A stretch of DNA of 6,669 nt from Desulfobacterales bacterium (GCA_030613225.1 JAUWMJ010000177.1:1-6669), one strand, 5' to 3'; positions 1-4,918 are shown, counted from the stretch's first letter. Notes: generated by a model not told the origin, from the sequence alone. Numbers and translations are program-made.

Positions 1-923
1 TTGATGTTGGCCTGGTGCAGCCACCAGCGTTTGATATCGGCGGTGGTAAACCCCAGGCTCTCAATGTGGCTGCGGATATGGTTTTCAGCCAAGGGGCAGA
101 CATCCTTGAACACCCTGCGGCCGTTCTGGTGGAACAGCTTGTCGGCGCCGAAAGGGTCTGCATCATTGGCGTAGGTCACATATCCGAAATTGGACCGGAC
201 ATTGCTGGAAAAATGGGTCTGGGCCTTGACACCCAGGATGTCATAACTGTGGGGCGCAGTGCAGGTGTCCCGGCGCTCCACAATTGCGGCCGTGGCCACA
301 TCACCAAAAATAAAATGGCTGTCCCTGTCACAGTAGTTGACCTGGGGGGATGTGAGTTCGGGATTGATCAACAGCACACACCGGGCGGTACCGGCCGCCA
401 CCATCTCGAAACCGCGATGCAGGGCAAATGTTGCTGCAGAACAGGCCACCAGCATGTCAAATCCAAATCCTTCGATCCCGAGGGCGTCCTGAACCTCAAT
501 GGCAATGGCCGGGTAGGCGCGCTGGGTATAGGCGCAGGAGACAATCACCGCATCGATATCCGAAGCGGTTTTGCAGGCAGCCGCCATGGCCTGCCTTGCC
601 GCATGAAGGGCAATTTCCGCCTGATCGGAAAGCGCATCATCGGGTCGCTCGGGTATATTGGGCCGCATCCGGTTGATATCGAGAATGCCGTCTTTTACAT
701 AGACATAGCGCTGCTTGATACCCGAAGCCTTTTCGATGAACTCCTCGGTGGAAAAGGGCTTTGCCTTAAGGGAACCGTCCTCAATCTGTTTAAAATGGTC
801 CTGGTTGTATTTTTCAGCCCAGCGATTATAGGCGGTAACCAGTTCTTCATTGGTAATACTATGTTCAGGGGTCCACAGGCCGGTACCGCTGATGACGACT
901 TTGGAAGATGCTGCTGATGACAT
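1..923 (-). CDS. FabH-like 3-oxoacyl-ACP synthase III (KAS III), partial: C-terminus outside window
   Basis: Condensing enzyme of the thiolase superfamily. The family joins an acyl-CoA primer to malonyl-ACP in fatty-acid synthesis, in the cytosol. The minus strand reads 307 codons without a stop from ATG at 921-923 to the window edge. The start is supported by AAAGGAA a few bases upstream. Visible landmarks are an N-terminal VVISGTGLWTPEHSITNEEL segment (residues 9-28), the nucleophile Cys161 in VACSAATF, FIFGDVATAAIVE (204-216), and the catalytic His303 in WWLHQAN. The Asn-containing NTSSAG-type motif expected about 30 residues later lies outside the window. The long insertion around residues 35-95 (EKASGIKQRYVY) and the DRDSHFIFGD block resemble the ~370-residue KAS III type known from Pseudomonas PA3286, which uses medium-chain acyl-CoA, more than the ~320-residue E. 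coli FabH. Primer preference is inference. The gene is more GC-rich than the DNA upstream of it. Confidence 0.93.
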   Translation of the reverse strand, partial: MSSAASSKVVISGTGLWTPEHSITNEELVTAYNRWAEKYNQDHFKQIEDGSLKAKPFSTEEFIEKASGIKQRYVYVKDGILDINRMRPNIPERPDDALSDQAEIALHAARQAMAAACKTASDIDAVIVSCAYTQRAYPAIAIEVQDALGIEGFGFDMLVACSAATFALHRGFEMVAAGTARCVLLINPELTSPQVNYCDRDSHFIFGDVATAAIVERRDTCTAPHSYDILGVKAQTHFSSNVRSNFGYVTYANDADPFGADKLFHQNGRRVFKDVCPLAENHIRSHIESLGFTTADIKRWWLHQANI

Positions 924-964
924 GACGTTCCTTTTACCTAAGTTGAGCGTTTTAAATTTTGGAG

Positions 965-998
965 ATGATAGATTTTAGAATATGTAAAACAATGTAAA
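965..998 (-). promoter_or_regulatory. Possible promoter region of the FabH-like gene, with tandem ATGTAAAA boxes
   Basis: Two weak sigma70-like readings exist on the minus strand, both 40-70 bp upstream of the start codon. One is TTGTTT (987-992) with TATCAT (965-970), spaced by 16. The other is TTTACA (993-998) with TAAAAT (972-977), spaced by only 15. The plus strand shows ATGTAAAA twice (982-989 and 992-999), exactly 10 bp apart, which puts the two boxes on the same face of the helix. This could be a regulator site, but no specific regulator is recognised. Neither promoter reading is close to consensus. Confidence 0.25.
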
Positions 999-1012
999 AG
1001 CTTTTTACCTCT

Positions 1013-1154
1013 CAAAATTTAAAACCCTTCGGGATTGCCGATCTTACCGCATCTACTGCGTCAGATGGGGATTTGCATAGCCGACTATAGCAAAAGCCCC
1101 ATCTTCCTTGTATATGCGGCAAGCTCGACAATCGCTCAACTTGGGTTTTAATTT
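1013..1154. repeat. Large nested inverted repeat (about 140 nt) forming one long imperfect hairpin
   Basis: Arms nest on one axis. Outermost, AAATTTAAAACCC (1015-1027) faces GGGTTTTAATTT (1143-1154). Next, the 20-nt arm 1033-1052 (GATTGCCGATCTTACCGCAT) faces 1114-1133, with 17 of 20 complementary. Next, GATGGGGATTTGC (1064-1076) faces GCAAAAGCCCCATC (1090-1103) with one mismatch and one bulge. Finally ATAG (1077-1080) pairs with CTAT (1085-1088) around a CCGA tetraloop. A perfect 13-nt inverted repeat also links 949-961 to 1013-1025, and AAGTTGAGCG (940-949) is the exact complement of 1133-1142, so an alternative fold exists. No open reading frame is supported. It could be a miniature mobile element, a structured RNA or a boundary/terminator structure. 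The mismatches are mixed, so I cannot say which strand is functional. Confidence 0.75.
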
Positions 1155-1290
1155 GATAATGCATTATTCAGGTCGTAAAACGTAGATTGTGGCACAACTC
1201 TTCTTCAGCGTCCATAAAATTAATCAATGTGGCAGATTTTTTTACAATTGTGGGGCCGGAGATTTTTCATCATGCGGGTCGTTCGTAATA

Positions 1291-1311
1291 GGGGACGTTC
1301 GTGCAGAACGT
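1291..1311 (+). repeat. REP-like half element (GGGGACGTTCGTGCAGAACGT)
   Basis: The 18 nt at 1291-1308 are identical to the reverse complement of 4957-4974, the right arm of the long hairpin at 4919-4975. It also carries its own small inverted repeat, ACGTTC (1295-1300) against GAACGT (1306-1311), with a 5-nt loop. A GGGGACGTTC head on a small hairpin is typical of palindromic elements mobilised by REP-associated (Y1, IS200-like) transposases. No transposase gene is in the window, so mobility is inference. It begins 24 bases from the 3' end of the gene remnant at 1335-1502. Confidence 0.55.
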
Positions 1312-1334
1312 TCAGAGAAAGGAAGTCGGGATTA

Positions 1335-1502
1335 TTATTCAAGGTAATTCCTCAGTTTTTCAAATGCCTTTTTATGTTTCTTTTTTTCCATTCTTTTAAT
1401 ATTCATTAACTTCCATTTTACAGCAGGTAAATCTTCAACACCTGGGTTCCGGGATGTCCATAAATTAGTAAATAACTTTCTATGAGAGGCTTCAGGGACT
1501 TT
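1335..1502 (-). pseudogene. 3' remnant of an unidentified gene (55 codons)
   Basis: On the minus strand, 55 sense codons run from just after an in-frame TAG (1503-1505) to TAA (1335-1337). The peptide has protein-like composition: it starts KVPEASHRKLFTNLW, continues with SRNPGVEDLPAVKWKLMNI, and ends in a Lys-rich helical tail with AFEKLRNYLE. The first ATG is at codon 33, so there is no start codon for the conserved-looking N-terminal half. This suggests the C-terminal end of a longer protein whose 5' part is lost. I do not recognise the family. The Trp/Pro/Gly-rich segment followed by an amphipathic charged helix suggests a folded cytosolic protein. A REP-like motif lies 24 bases past the stop, which could mark the end of the original gene or a later insertion. 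Confidence 0.4.
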
Positions 1503-1610
1503 CTATAGTATTTATGTCAAGCAAAAAGCAGTAATTAATAACCTCTTAATAACATAAAAAATTCAAGTTTAATCCAATTGTAAGACGCACTTCACCTGTA
1601 GTGCTGGTAG

Positions 1611-1707
1611 TAATTCGGTGTTTCTCTCCTTTTTTGCCCTACGGCAAGCTCAGGGTAAACTCACTCTGCCTCAGATCCCTTCGGCAAGTTCAGGATAAAC
1701 TCTACGT
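1611..1707 (+). repeat. Dispersed repeat block, copy A (TAATTCGGTGTTTC plus two CGGCAAG-CTCAGG units)
   Basis: The block opens with TAATTCGGTGTTTC (1611-1624). Two units follow, CCCTACGGCAAGCTCAGGGT (1637-1656) and CCCTTCGGCAAGTTCAGGAT (1677-1696), each continuing AAACTC, with a 40-bp period. A second, expanded copy of the same arrangement lies at 3500-3649. The bridge between units (CTCACTCTGCCTCAGATCCCT, here named only by its ends 1660-1680) has a close match at 3581-3600. Each unit can form a small CCCT/AGGG stem. The CTTCGGCAAGCTCAGG-type sequence is, to my knowledge, a common intergenic repeat in many bacteria. Its function is unknown. Confidence 0.7.
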
Positions 1708-1756
1708 ATATGCGGGGTTGCGGGACGTGCCTTGATATGTTGATAAGTCGATTCAT

Positions 1757-1774
1757 TCCTGTTAATGAACAGGA
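1757..1774. repeat. Short perfect hairpin TCCTGTT-AATG-AACAGGA
   Basis: A 7-bp perfect stem with a 4-nt loop sits inside the gene-free stretch. It has no T-tract on either side, so it is not a terminator. It directly follows AGTCGATTCATTCC, one of the dispersed repeat words, and may be part of the same repeat family. Confidence 0.4.
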
Positions 1775-1884
1775 CAGGAAAGAACCGGGACTATTGGTAT
1801 TTTAAGATTGCGGGACATTCTATACTCCTTATGCCAAAAAATTAATTATAATTATAATATCAATTGGTTAGAATCTCCTGCATC

Positions 1885-1942
1885 TTTTAAGCGCACTCCA
1901 CCTGTTGTAATTGAAAGAAATATTTCGGCGATTTTCTCTCTT
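1885..1942 (+). repeat. Degenerate third copy of the CACCTGTNGT...TTCGG...TTTTCTCTC repeat head
   Basis: Compare 1580-1634 with 1885-1942. Both run AAG-CGCACT-CACCTGT-GT, then a TTCGG(C/T)G core, then a pyrimidine run (TTTCTCTCCTTTT against TTTTCTCTCTTTT). The match is imperfect, with short indels, as expected of old duplicates. The similar core at 3500-3513 is the third occurrence. No coding potential is seen. Confidence 0.4.
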
Positions 1943-2004
1943 TTCAGCGAACACCCCAGCTAATCGTTACGTCTATCCGGCATCCCATGTATTTACATGA
2001 CCGT

Positions 2005-2021
2005 CAATCATTCCTTATCCA
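2005..2021 (+). repeat. 17-nt repeat CAATCATTCCTTATCCA, first copy
   Basis: Identical over 17 nt to 3681-3697. In the second copy this word lies about 30 bp after the CGGCAAG repeat block; here it lies about 300 bp after the block. Extra DNA seems to have entered copy A between the two parts, or the order was rearranged. It is followed by AACATAGGGGT (2021-2031), which recurs at 4421-4431 at the head of the REP-like pair. Confidence 0.6.
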
Positions 2022-2034
2022 ACATAGGGGTTCA

Positions 2035-2102
2035 GAGAGAGGCCCTTTATTGTCCCTCCCGAGATCTAAAAATAGTCTCAACGTTCCTGATAGGGCTCTC
2101 TC
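2035..2102. repeat. Inverted repeat GAGAGAGGCCCT / AGGGCTCTCTC
   Basis: The arms at 2035-2046 and 2092-2102 pair over 11 bp with one bulged G. The 45-nt loop contains a smaller GAGA/TCTC pairing. No T-run follows on either side and no gene adjoins it, so it looks like another palindromic intergenic element rather than a terminator. Confidence 0.4.
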
Positions 2103-2607
2103 GCCGATGAGAACAACTGTTATTTTTTATTCAGATAATTTGGGTTAAACGGCTCCTTTGAGTGCACCCTGATTTTTCTTTTCGGGACGGTGAGATCTTG
2201 GCTTCATATTTGATTTGGTGTAAACAAGGATTAGAAAGAACCGGAACGCCCCTCAGCTTTAAAGTTTTCAAGATTAACTAAATGAAATATAAGGTATTTG
2301 TACAATATAAATCAAGAATAGATGCGCTTCACACTTAGCACGGCAATTTGTTTGATAAAACTTTACTTATCTACCTTCATATCTCCTTTTTCTGAAACGA
2401 TATATTGGATGAGAATGAAGGTCGGACCGCACTAACCTATTGTCTTTACAATAAAACCATTGATTTTTTAGGCTGTTTTTATTCTTAAACAACCAATTTA
2501 GAGCCCAAAATGGGCAGTTTAAGATCGTGGTGTTCGGCAACGGCGGGGTGTGAGTGGATAAAGGACAAAGGTGAAATGACTTAAGGAGAAAGGGCATAGG
2601 CTAAAGA

Positions 2608-2877
2608 TCATTTTTTGAACAACTCAGAGTGAGAGCCGGTTCTTTCTAAAATTAAATCTTCATCTTCGATTCTGTAAATTAGAATCCAGTCTGGTTTAAT
2701 ATGACGATCACGGTGGCCTTTCCAATCCCCTGATAACCGGTGATCTCTGTATTTTGGTCCTAATCTTTTGCCAGAAACTAATTTTTCGATAACAACTTTC
2801 AGTTGATCTGGATCCTTATTTTGTTTCTTGACCCTTTTATAATCTTTTTTGAACTGAGTTGTGTAATGAATGTTCAA
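2608..2877 (-). CDS. yafQ: YafQ-type mRNA-cleaving toxin (RelE/ParE superfamily)
   Basis: Toxin of a type II toxin-antitoxin pair. In E. coli, YafQ is a ribosome-dependent endoribonuclease that cuts mRNA in the A site. The 89-residue product matches the usual family length of about 90. The residues known to matter in E. coli YafQ are all present: His46 in KYRDH (E. coli His50), His59 in RDRH (His63), Asp63-Trp64 in KPDWILIYRI (Asp67-Trp68), Arg79 in LERTGSH (Arg83), His83 (His87) and Phe87 (Phe91). The toxin therefore looks intact and active. No ATG is in frame; translation must start at TTG (2875-2877), which has AGGAG (2886-2890) 8 bp upstream, inside the antitoxin gene. The TTGA overlap with the antitoxin stop indicates translational coupling, keeping toxin output below antitoxin output. 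Confidence 0.94.
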   Translation of the reverse strand: MNIHYTTQFKKDYKRVKKQNKDPDQLKVVIEKLVSGKRLGPKYRDHRLSGDWKGHRDRHIKPDWILIYRIEDEDLILERTGSHSELFKK

Positions 2878-3134
2878 CTATTTAACTCCTGAAATAATTC
2901 ATCAACATCAGATACCTTATGAAGCTCTTTTCCATTTTCAGAATCTTTCAGTGTTTTAGCAGTGAGATTATTCGGAATTTTAATTTCAAAAGGAATTCCT
3001 TTATTAAGCGTTATTTGGGTTAGATACAACGAAATGGCTTCAGACATGGAAATATTTAGCGTATTCAATATTTCCTTAGCATTTCGTTTTATTTCTGGAT
3101 CGACCCGGGTCTGAATTGTTGCTGTTTTAGCCAT
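2874..3134 (-). CDS. dinJ: DinJ/RelB-family antitoxin
   Basis: Antitoxin partner of the adjacent YafQ-type toxin. It neutralises the toxin by direct binding and, as in other RelB/DinJ proteins, is expected to repress its own operon. The 86-residue product has an N-terminal ribbon-helix-helix DNA-binding region: the beta strand TATIQTRVDPEIK (residues 4-16), then two helices to about residue 45 with NISMSEAISLYL. The charged C-terminal half (from about residue 55, ending VSDVDELFQELNS) is the expected toxin-binding tail. The ATG at 3132-3134 is preceded by a strong AGGAGG (3140-3145) at 5 bp. The antitoxin-first order, 4-nt overlap with the toxin and strong ribosome binding site are classic for the family. 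A promoter and palindromic operator candidate lie just upstream. Confidence 0.93.
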   Translation of the reverse strand: MAKTATIQTRVDPEIKRNAKEILNTLNISMSEAISLYLTQITLNKGIPFEIKIPNNLTAKTLKDSENGKELHKVSDVDELFQELNS

Positions 3135-3157
3135 ACGCCCCTCCTGATGGCTTAAGA

Positions 3158-3213
3158 TTAATGTATTGACATTAGCATTACATTAAATATACAGCATACT
3201 CTGAAAATATCAA
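3158..3213 (-). promoter_or_regulatory. Promoter and palindromic operator candidate of the dinJ-yafQ operon
   Basis: On the minus strand, TTGATA (3208-3213) and TATTTA (3184-3189) are separated by 18 bp. A perfect 8-bp inverted repeat, TTAATGTA (3158-3165) and TACATTAA (3179-3186), with a 13-bp centre, overlaps the -10 box. Read on the minus strand, the region also contains three TAATG words in a row. A ribbon-helix-helix antitoxin bound here would block RNA polymerase, which fits autoregulation. The palindrome is seen directly; its role as operator is inference from the family. Confidence 0.6.
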
Positions 3214-3499
3214 GAGAAAAGTAAGGATTCGGTGAAAATGAAAAAAGATAACTTAAGGGATGATGCTCTGGACATGGCAAGAATCCACTGCATATTGCAA
3301 AGGTGATGGGCTATTGGAAGATAGTCTCTTTCTAATTTCACTGACTGCAAAATTCCTTTTTCTTGCTTTGCCATCTCTTAGGTTGCGGGAGTCGATTTAT
3401 TCCCCTTCTCAGGCACAAAGAATGTGTTTTTAAATAATTCAACAAGATAGGATGAAACCTACTTTCAAGTCACACTGATTCAGTAGTATTTACTGGTAC
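3214..3499. other. Intergenic stretch between the divergent toxin-antitoxin operons
   Basis: No confident gene. A 22-codon frame (3238-3306, plus) starts MKKDNLRDDALDMARIHCIL and has AAGGA about 10 bp upstream. It could be a 5' gene remnant, but it is too short to support. GGTTGCGGGA (3381-3390) running into AGTCGATTTATTCC (3390-3403) repeats words found at 1716-1725 and 1746-1759, where they are 20 bp apart. Confidence 0.4.
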
Positions 3500-3649
3500 T
3501 AATTCGGTGTTTCCCTTCGGCAAACTCAGAGTAAACCCTCCGATAAGCTCAGAGTAAACCCTCCGTCAATGAGGATAAACTCACCCTACCTCTGATCCCT
3601 TCGGCAAACTCAGGATAAGCCTCTCGGAAAGCTCAGAGTAAACTTTACG
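3500..3649 (+). repeat. Dispersed repeat block, copy B (expanded CGGCAAG-CTCAGA/GGTAAAC array)
   Basis: It opens with TAATTCGGTGTTTC (3500-3513), the same head as copy A at 1611. About five degenerate units follow: CCCTTCGGCAAACTCAGAGT (3513-3532), CCGATAAGCTCAGAGTAAAC (3540-3559), CCGTCAATGAGGATAAACTC (3563-3582), CCCTTCGGCAAACTCAGGAT (3597-3616) and CTCTCGGAAAGCTCAGAGTA (3621-3640). Spacing is irregular (about 23-34 bp) and there are no unique spacers, so this is not a CRISPR array. It lies between the two toxin-antitoxin operons and ends about 65 bp before the second promoter. Confidence 0.7.
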
Positions 3650-3680
3650 TTTATTTAACATACCACAAGACGCAGGCTGC

Positions 3681-3697
3681 CAATCATTCCTTATCCA
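3681..3697 (+). repeat. 17-nt repeat CAATCATTCCTTATCCA, second copy
   Basis: Identical to 2005-2021. It ends 16 bp before the -35 box of the Phd/YefM promoter. A position so close to a promoter could be chance or could reflect insertion of the repeat up to the edge of the operon. Confidence 0.6.
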
Positions 3698-3713
3698 GGT
3701 CAAAAATTTATCC

Positions 3714-3741
3714 TTGACATCCGGTCTTTATTTGGTACTAT
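3714..3741 (+). promoter_or_regulatory. Sigma70-type promoter of the phd/yefM-parE operon
   Basis: A consensus TTGACA (3714-3719) is followed after 16 bp by TACTAT (3736-3741), about 22 bp before the antitoxin start codon. The next bases, ATACGAACC, bring the ribosome binding site very close, so the leader is short. Autorepression by the antitoxin at this site is expected from the family. No strong palindrome is visible here, so the operator is not assigned. Confidence 0.65.
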
Positions 3742-3763
3742 ATACGAACCGGAGGTGATAAAA

Positions 3764-4042
3764 ATGAATATTACGAGTGATATAAAGCCAGTTACTTACC
3801 TAAAATCAAGAGCCGCAGATTTATTAAATCAGATCAATGAAACCCATCGCCCTGTTATCATAACCCAAAACGGTGAACCCAGGGCTGTTCTCCAAGACCC
3901 TGAAAGCTATGAAAATATGCGTAATGCAATTGGTTTGTTAAAGCTGATCTCCCAAGGAGAAATTGATGTGCGTAATGGCAGGGTAAAGTCCCATGAAGAC
4001 GTGTTCAACGAAATTGAGAATGGACTGAAAGAAAAACTTTAA
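3764..4042 (+). CDS. Phd/YefM-family antitoxin
   Basis: Antitoxin of the second toxin-antitoxin pair. Phd/YefM proteins bind DNA through their N-terminal domain to repress the operon and wrap the toxin with their C-terminal part. The 92-residue product shows the family signature: DIKPVTYLKSRAADLLNQI (residues 6-24), then RPVIITQNGEPRAVLQDPES (residues 29-48). An acidic/helical tail to ENGLKEKL follows. I chose ATG at 3764-3766 because GGAGG (3751-3755) lies 8 bp upstream. The in-frame GTG at 3755-3757 overlaps that ribosome binding site and is unlikely to be the start; using it would add three residues. The stop TAA shares one base with the toxin's ATG. The promoter is listed separately. Confidence 0.93.
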   Translation: MNITSDIKPVTYLKSRAADLLNQINETHRPVIITQNGEPRAVLQDPESYENMRNAIGLLKLISQGEIDVRNGRVKSHEDVFNEIENGLKEKL

Positions 4043-4374
4043 TGAATCAAAAGCATAAAATACTTTGGACTGATGTTGCGGAAAATGATATAAAGGAAAT
4101 CATTGAATATATTTCTTTAGACAGTCCTTATAATGCTTTAAAAATACTAAAAAAGATCAAACAAAAGGCATCAGAACTCTATACCCTCCCCGAAAGAGGC
4201 CGAATCGTACCAGAGCTTCAAGAACAGGGCATATTACAATATAGGGAATTAATTATTCCACCATGGCGACTTATATACAGAATAGCCAGGCGAAAAATAT
4301 ACGTTTTATCGATAATAGATTCTCGGCAGAATGTTGAAGATATCCTGTTAAAAAGATTGATTCATAAAAAATAA
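4042..4374 (+). CDS. ParE/RelE-superfamily toxin
   Basis: Toxin of the second pair. The 110-residue protein has the ParE-like layout: ILWTDVAENDIKEIIEYI (residues 8-25), a helical hairpin with NALKILKKIKQKASEL (36-51), LPERGRIVPELQ, then the core strands YRELIIPPWRLIYRI and KIYVLSIIDSRQNVEDILLKRL at the C-terminus. ParE toxins poison DNA gyrase and RelE toxins cut mRNA. The long N-terminal helices and the RELI--PWR-IYRI block favour the ParE branch, but the target cannot be settled from sequence alone. The start ATG overlaps the antitoxin's TAA (TAATG) and lacks a good ribosome binding site of its own, so translation is probably coupled. It does not resemble the YafQ-type toxin beyond the shared fold, so the two modules are not recent duplicates. 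Confidence 0.9.
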   Translation: MNQKHKILWTDVAENDIKEIIEYISLDSPYNALKILKKIKQKASELYTLPERGRIVPELQEQGILQYRELIIPPWRLIYRIARRKIYVLSIIDSRQNVEDILLKRLIHKK

Positions 4375-4426
4375 GAAAAGAAAATTGGTGTGAAATCCAA
4401 TGGATTTGGCATCAAGTGAAAACATA

Positions 4427-4471
4427 GGGGTCACATCTTGCATAGAGGGGGCGGGGTCACATCTTGCATAG
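4427..4471 (+). repeat. Tandem pair of GGGGTCACATCTTGCATAG (REP-like)
   Basis: The 19-mer occurs at 4427-4445 and 4453-4471, identical, with a 26-bp period and a G-rich spacer (AGGGGGC). GGGGTCANNTCTTGCAT heads are, from memory, common next to REP-associated Y1 transposase genes in Desulfobacterota and related groups. No transposase is present here. The pair begins about 50 bp after the ParE-type toxin stop and ends about 20 bp before the GIY-YIG remnant, so it marks a likely junction. Confidence 0.6.
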
Positions 4472-4492
4472 TGATTAGCTGTTGATAGATAA

Positions 4493-4627
4493 GAGAATCC
4501 AACCGGTGCCAGTTCTGCAATGACGAAAAGCGATGCACTTAAACTGGAATACAGAGTTAAGCATGTACCTGCCGGCAGCAAATATTATGAACTTATTACG
4601 AACCAGATTGATTTGAAATTTAATTGA
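4493..4627 (+). pseudogene. 3' remnant of a GIY-YIG endonuclease (YhbQ/UPF0213-like) gene
   Basis: An open frame of 44 codons runs from an in-frame TAA (4490-4492) to TGA (4625-4627). The peptide contains TKSDALKLEYRVKHVPAGSK, which lines up with the C-terminal part of small GIY-YIG nucleases. In E. coli YhbQ the matching segment is ALRAEYRVKQLTKRQK. The ALxxEYRVK block is the end of the GIY-YIG domain. The N-terminal GIY and YIG motifs and the catalytic Arg are missing: upstream there are stops in frame and then the REP-like pair. An ATG exists at 4521 (codon 10), but a peptide from there would lack the active site, so the gene is non-functional. The REP-like pair at the break point suggests insertion or deletion there. 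Confidence 0.5.
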
Positions 4628-4746
4628 TGGGGAAAAAAGGCAGAACCGTTAATATCCTCACCCTCTAATACTTGAATATCTCAGTAGTATATAAACATTT
4701 TATGGTATATTAAAAGCTTACATATATAGCAGAAACATGCACTTCT

Positions 4747-4800
4747 GGCCTATGACCTGGAACTGATGATATCACAGGTTTTTTTAGGCCTTTTATTTTT
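4747..4800 (+). terminator. Terminator-like hairpin with T-rich tail
   Basis: GGCCTA (4747-4752) pairs with TAGGCC (4785-4790). Inside it ACCTG (4755-4759) pairs with CAGGT (4775-4779) around a 15-nt loop. TTTTATTTTT follows directly (4791-4800). The internal bulge (TG against TTTTT) weakens it. It could end transcription from the toxin-antitoxin operon and the GIY-YIG remnant. A second inverted repeat, ATTTTTGCTG (4795-4804) with CAGCAAAAAT (4836-4845), starts in the tail and could compete. Confidence 0.4.
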
Positions 4801-4918
4801 GCTGAGATCGTTGGAATTTATCGCAGCTTTTAGTACAGCAAAAATTTACTGTGATATATGGCGTAATAACAAATCATTGTGAAGATGCATGCCCTGGAAG
4901 TCTTAAACTACGCAAAAT

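Larger units (their letters stand above)
924..2607. other. Gene-free stretch with repeats and gene remnants
   Basis: Apart from the hairpins, repeats and the 55-codon remnant listed separately, I find no convincing gene here on either strand. The short frames at 1227-1409 (plus) and 2367-2597 (minus) have no ribosome binding site and no protein-like composition. Base composition is AT-rich compared with the FabH-like gene. ATAATGCATTAT (1156-1167) and CATGTA-TT-TACATG (1986-1999) are further perfect small palindromes. The stretch 2282-2607 shows nothing beyond a short GCCCA/TGGGC stem at 2503-2515. Confidence 0.6.

Noticed and set aside
15..917. 300-codon open frame on the plus strand
   Set aside because: It is the antisense shadow of the FabH-like gene, whose minus-strand reading has all the family motifs. 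The plus-strand product resembles no protein I know.
1190..1205. Sigma54 promoter (TGGCAC)
   Set aside because: The -24 half is present, but the required TTGC-type -12 element is not at the right spacing (TTCT instead), and no gene follows.
2367..2597. 76-codon open frame on the minus strand downstream of the toxin
   Set aside because: No ribosome binding site and biased, non-protein-like composition (PPLPNTT, many Trp/Cys). A competing frame looks better and is itself only a fragment.
3513..3649. CRISPR-like array
   Set aside because: Units are degenerate, spacing is irregular, and the intervals are repeat-derived and not unique spacers. The similar block at 1637-1702 shows the same.
4384..4409. 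Terminator right after the ParE-type toxin (AAATCC/GGATTT)
   Set aside because: Short AT-rich stem with several alternative pairings and no T-run.
4348..4581. 77-codon minus-strand frame overlapping the toxin end and the REP-like pair
   Set aside because: It runs antisense through the repeats and the GIY-YIG remnant; the plus-strand reading of that region is the meaningful one.
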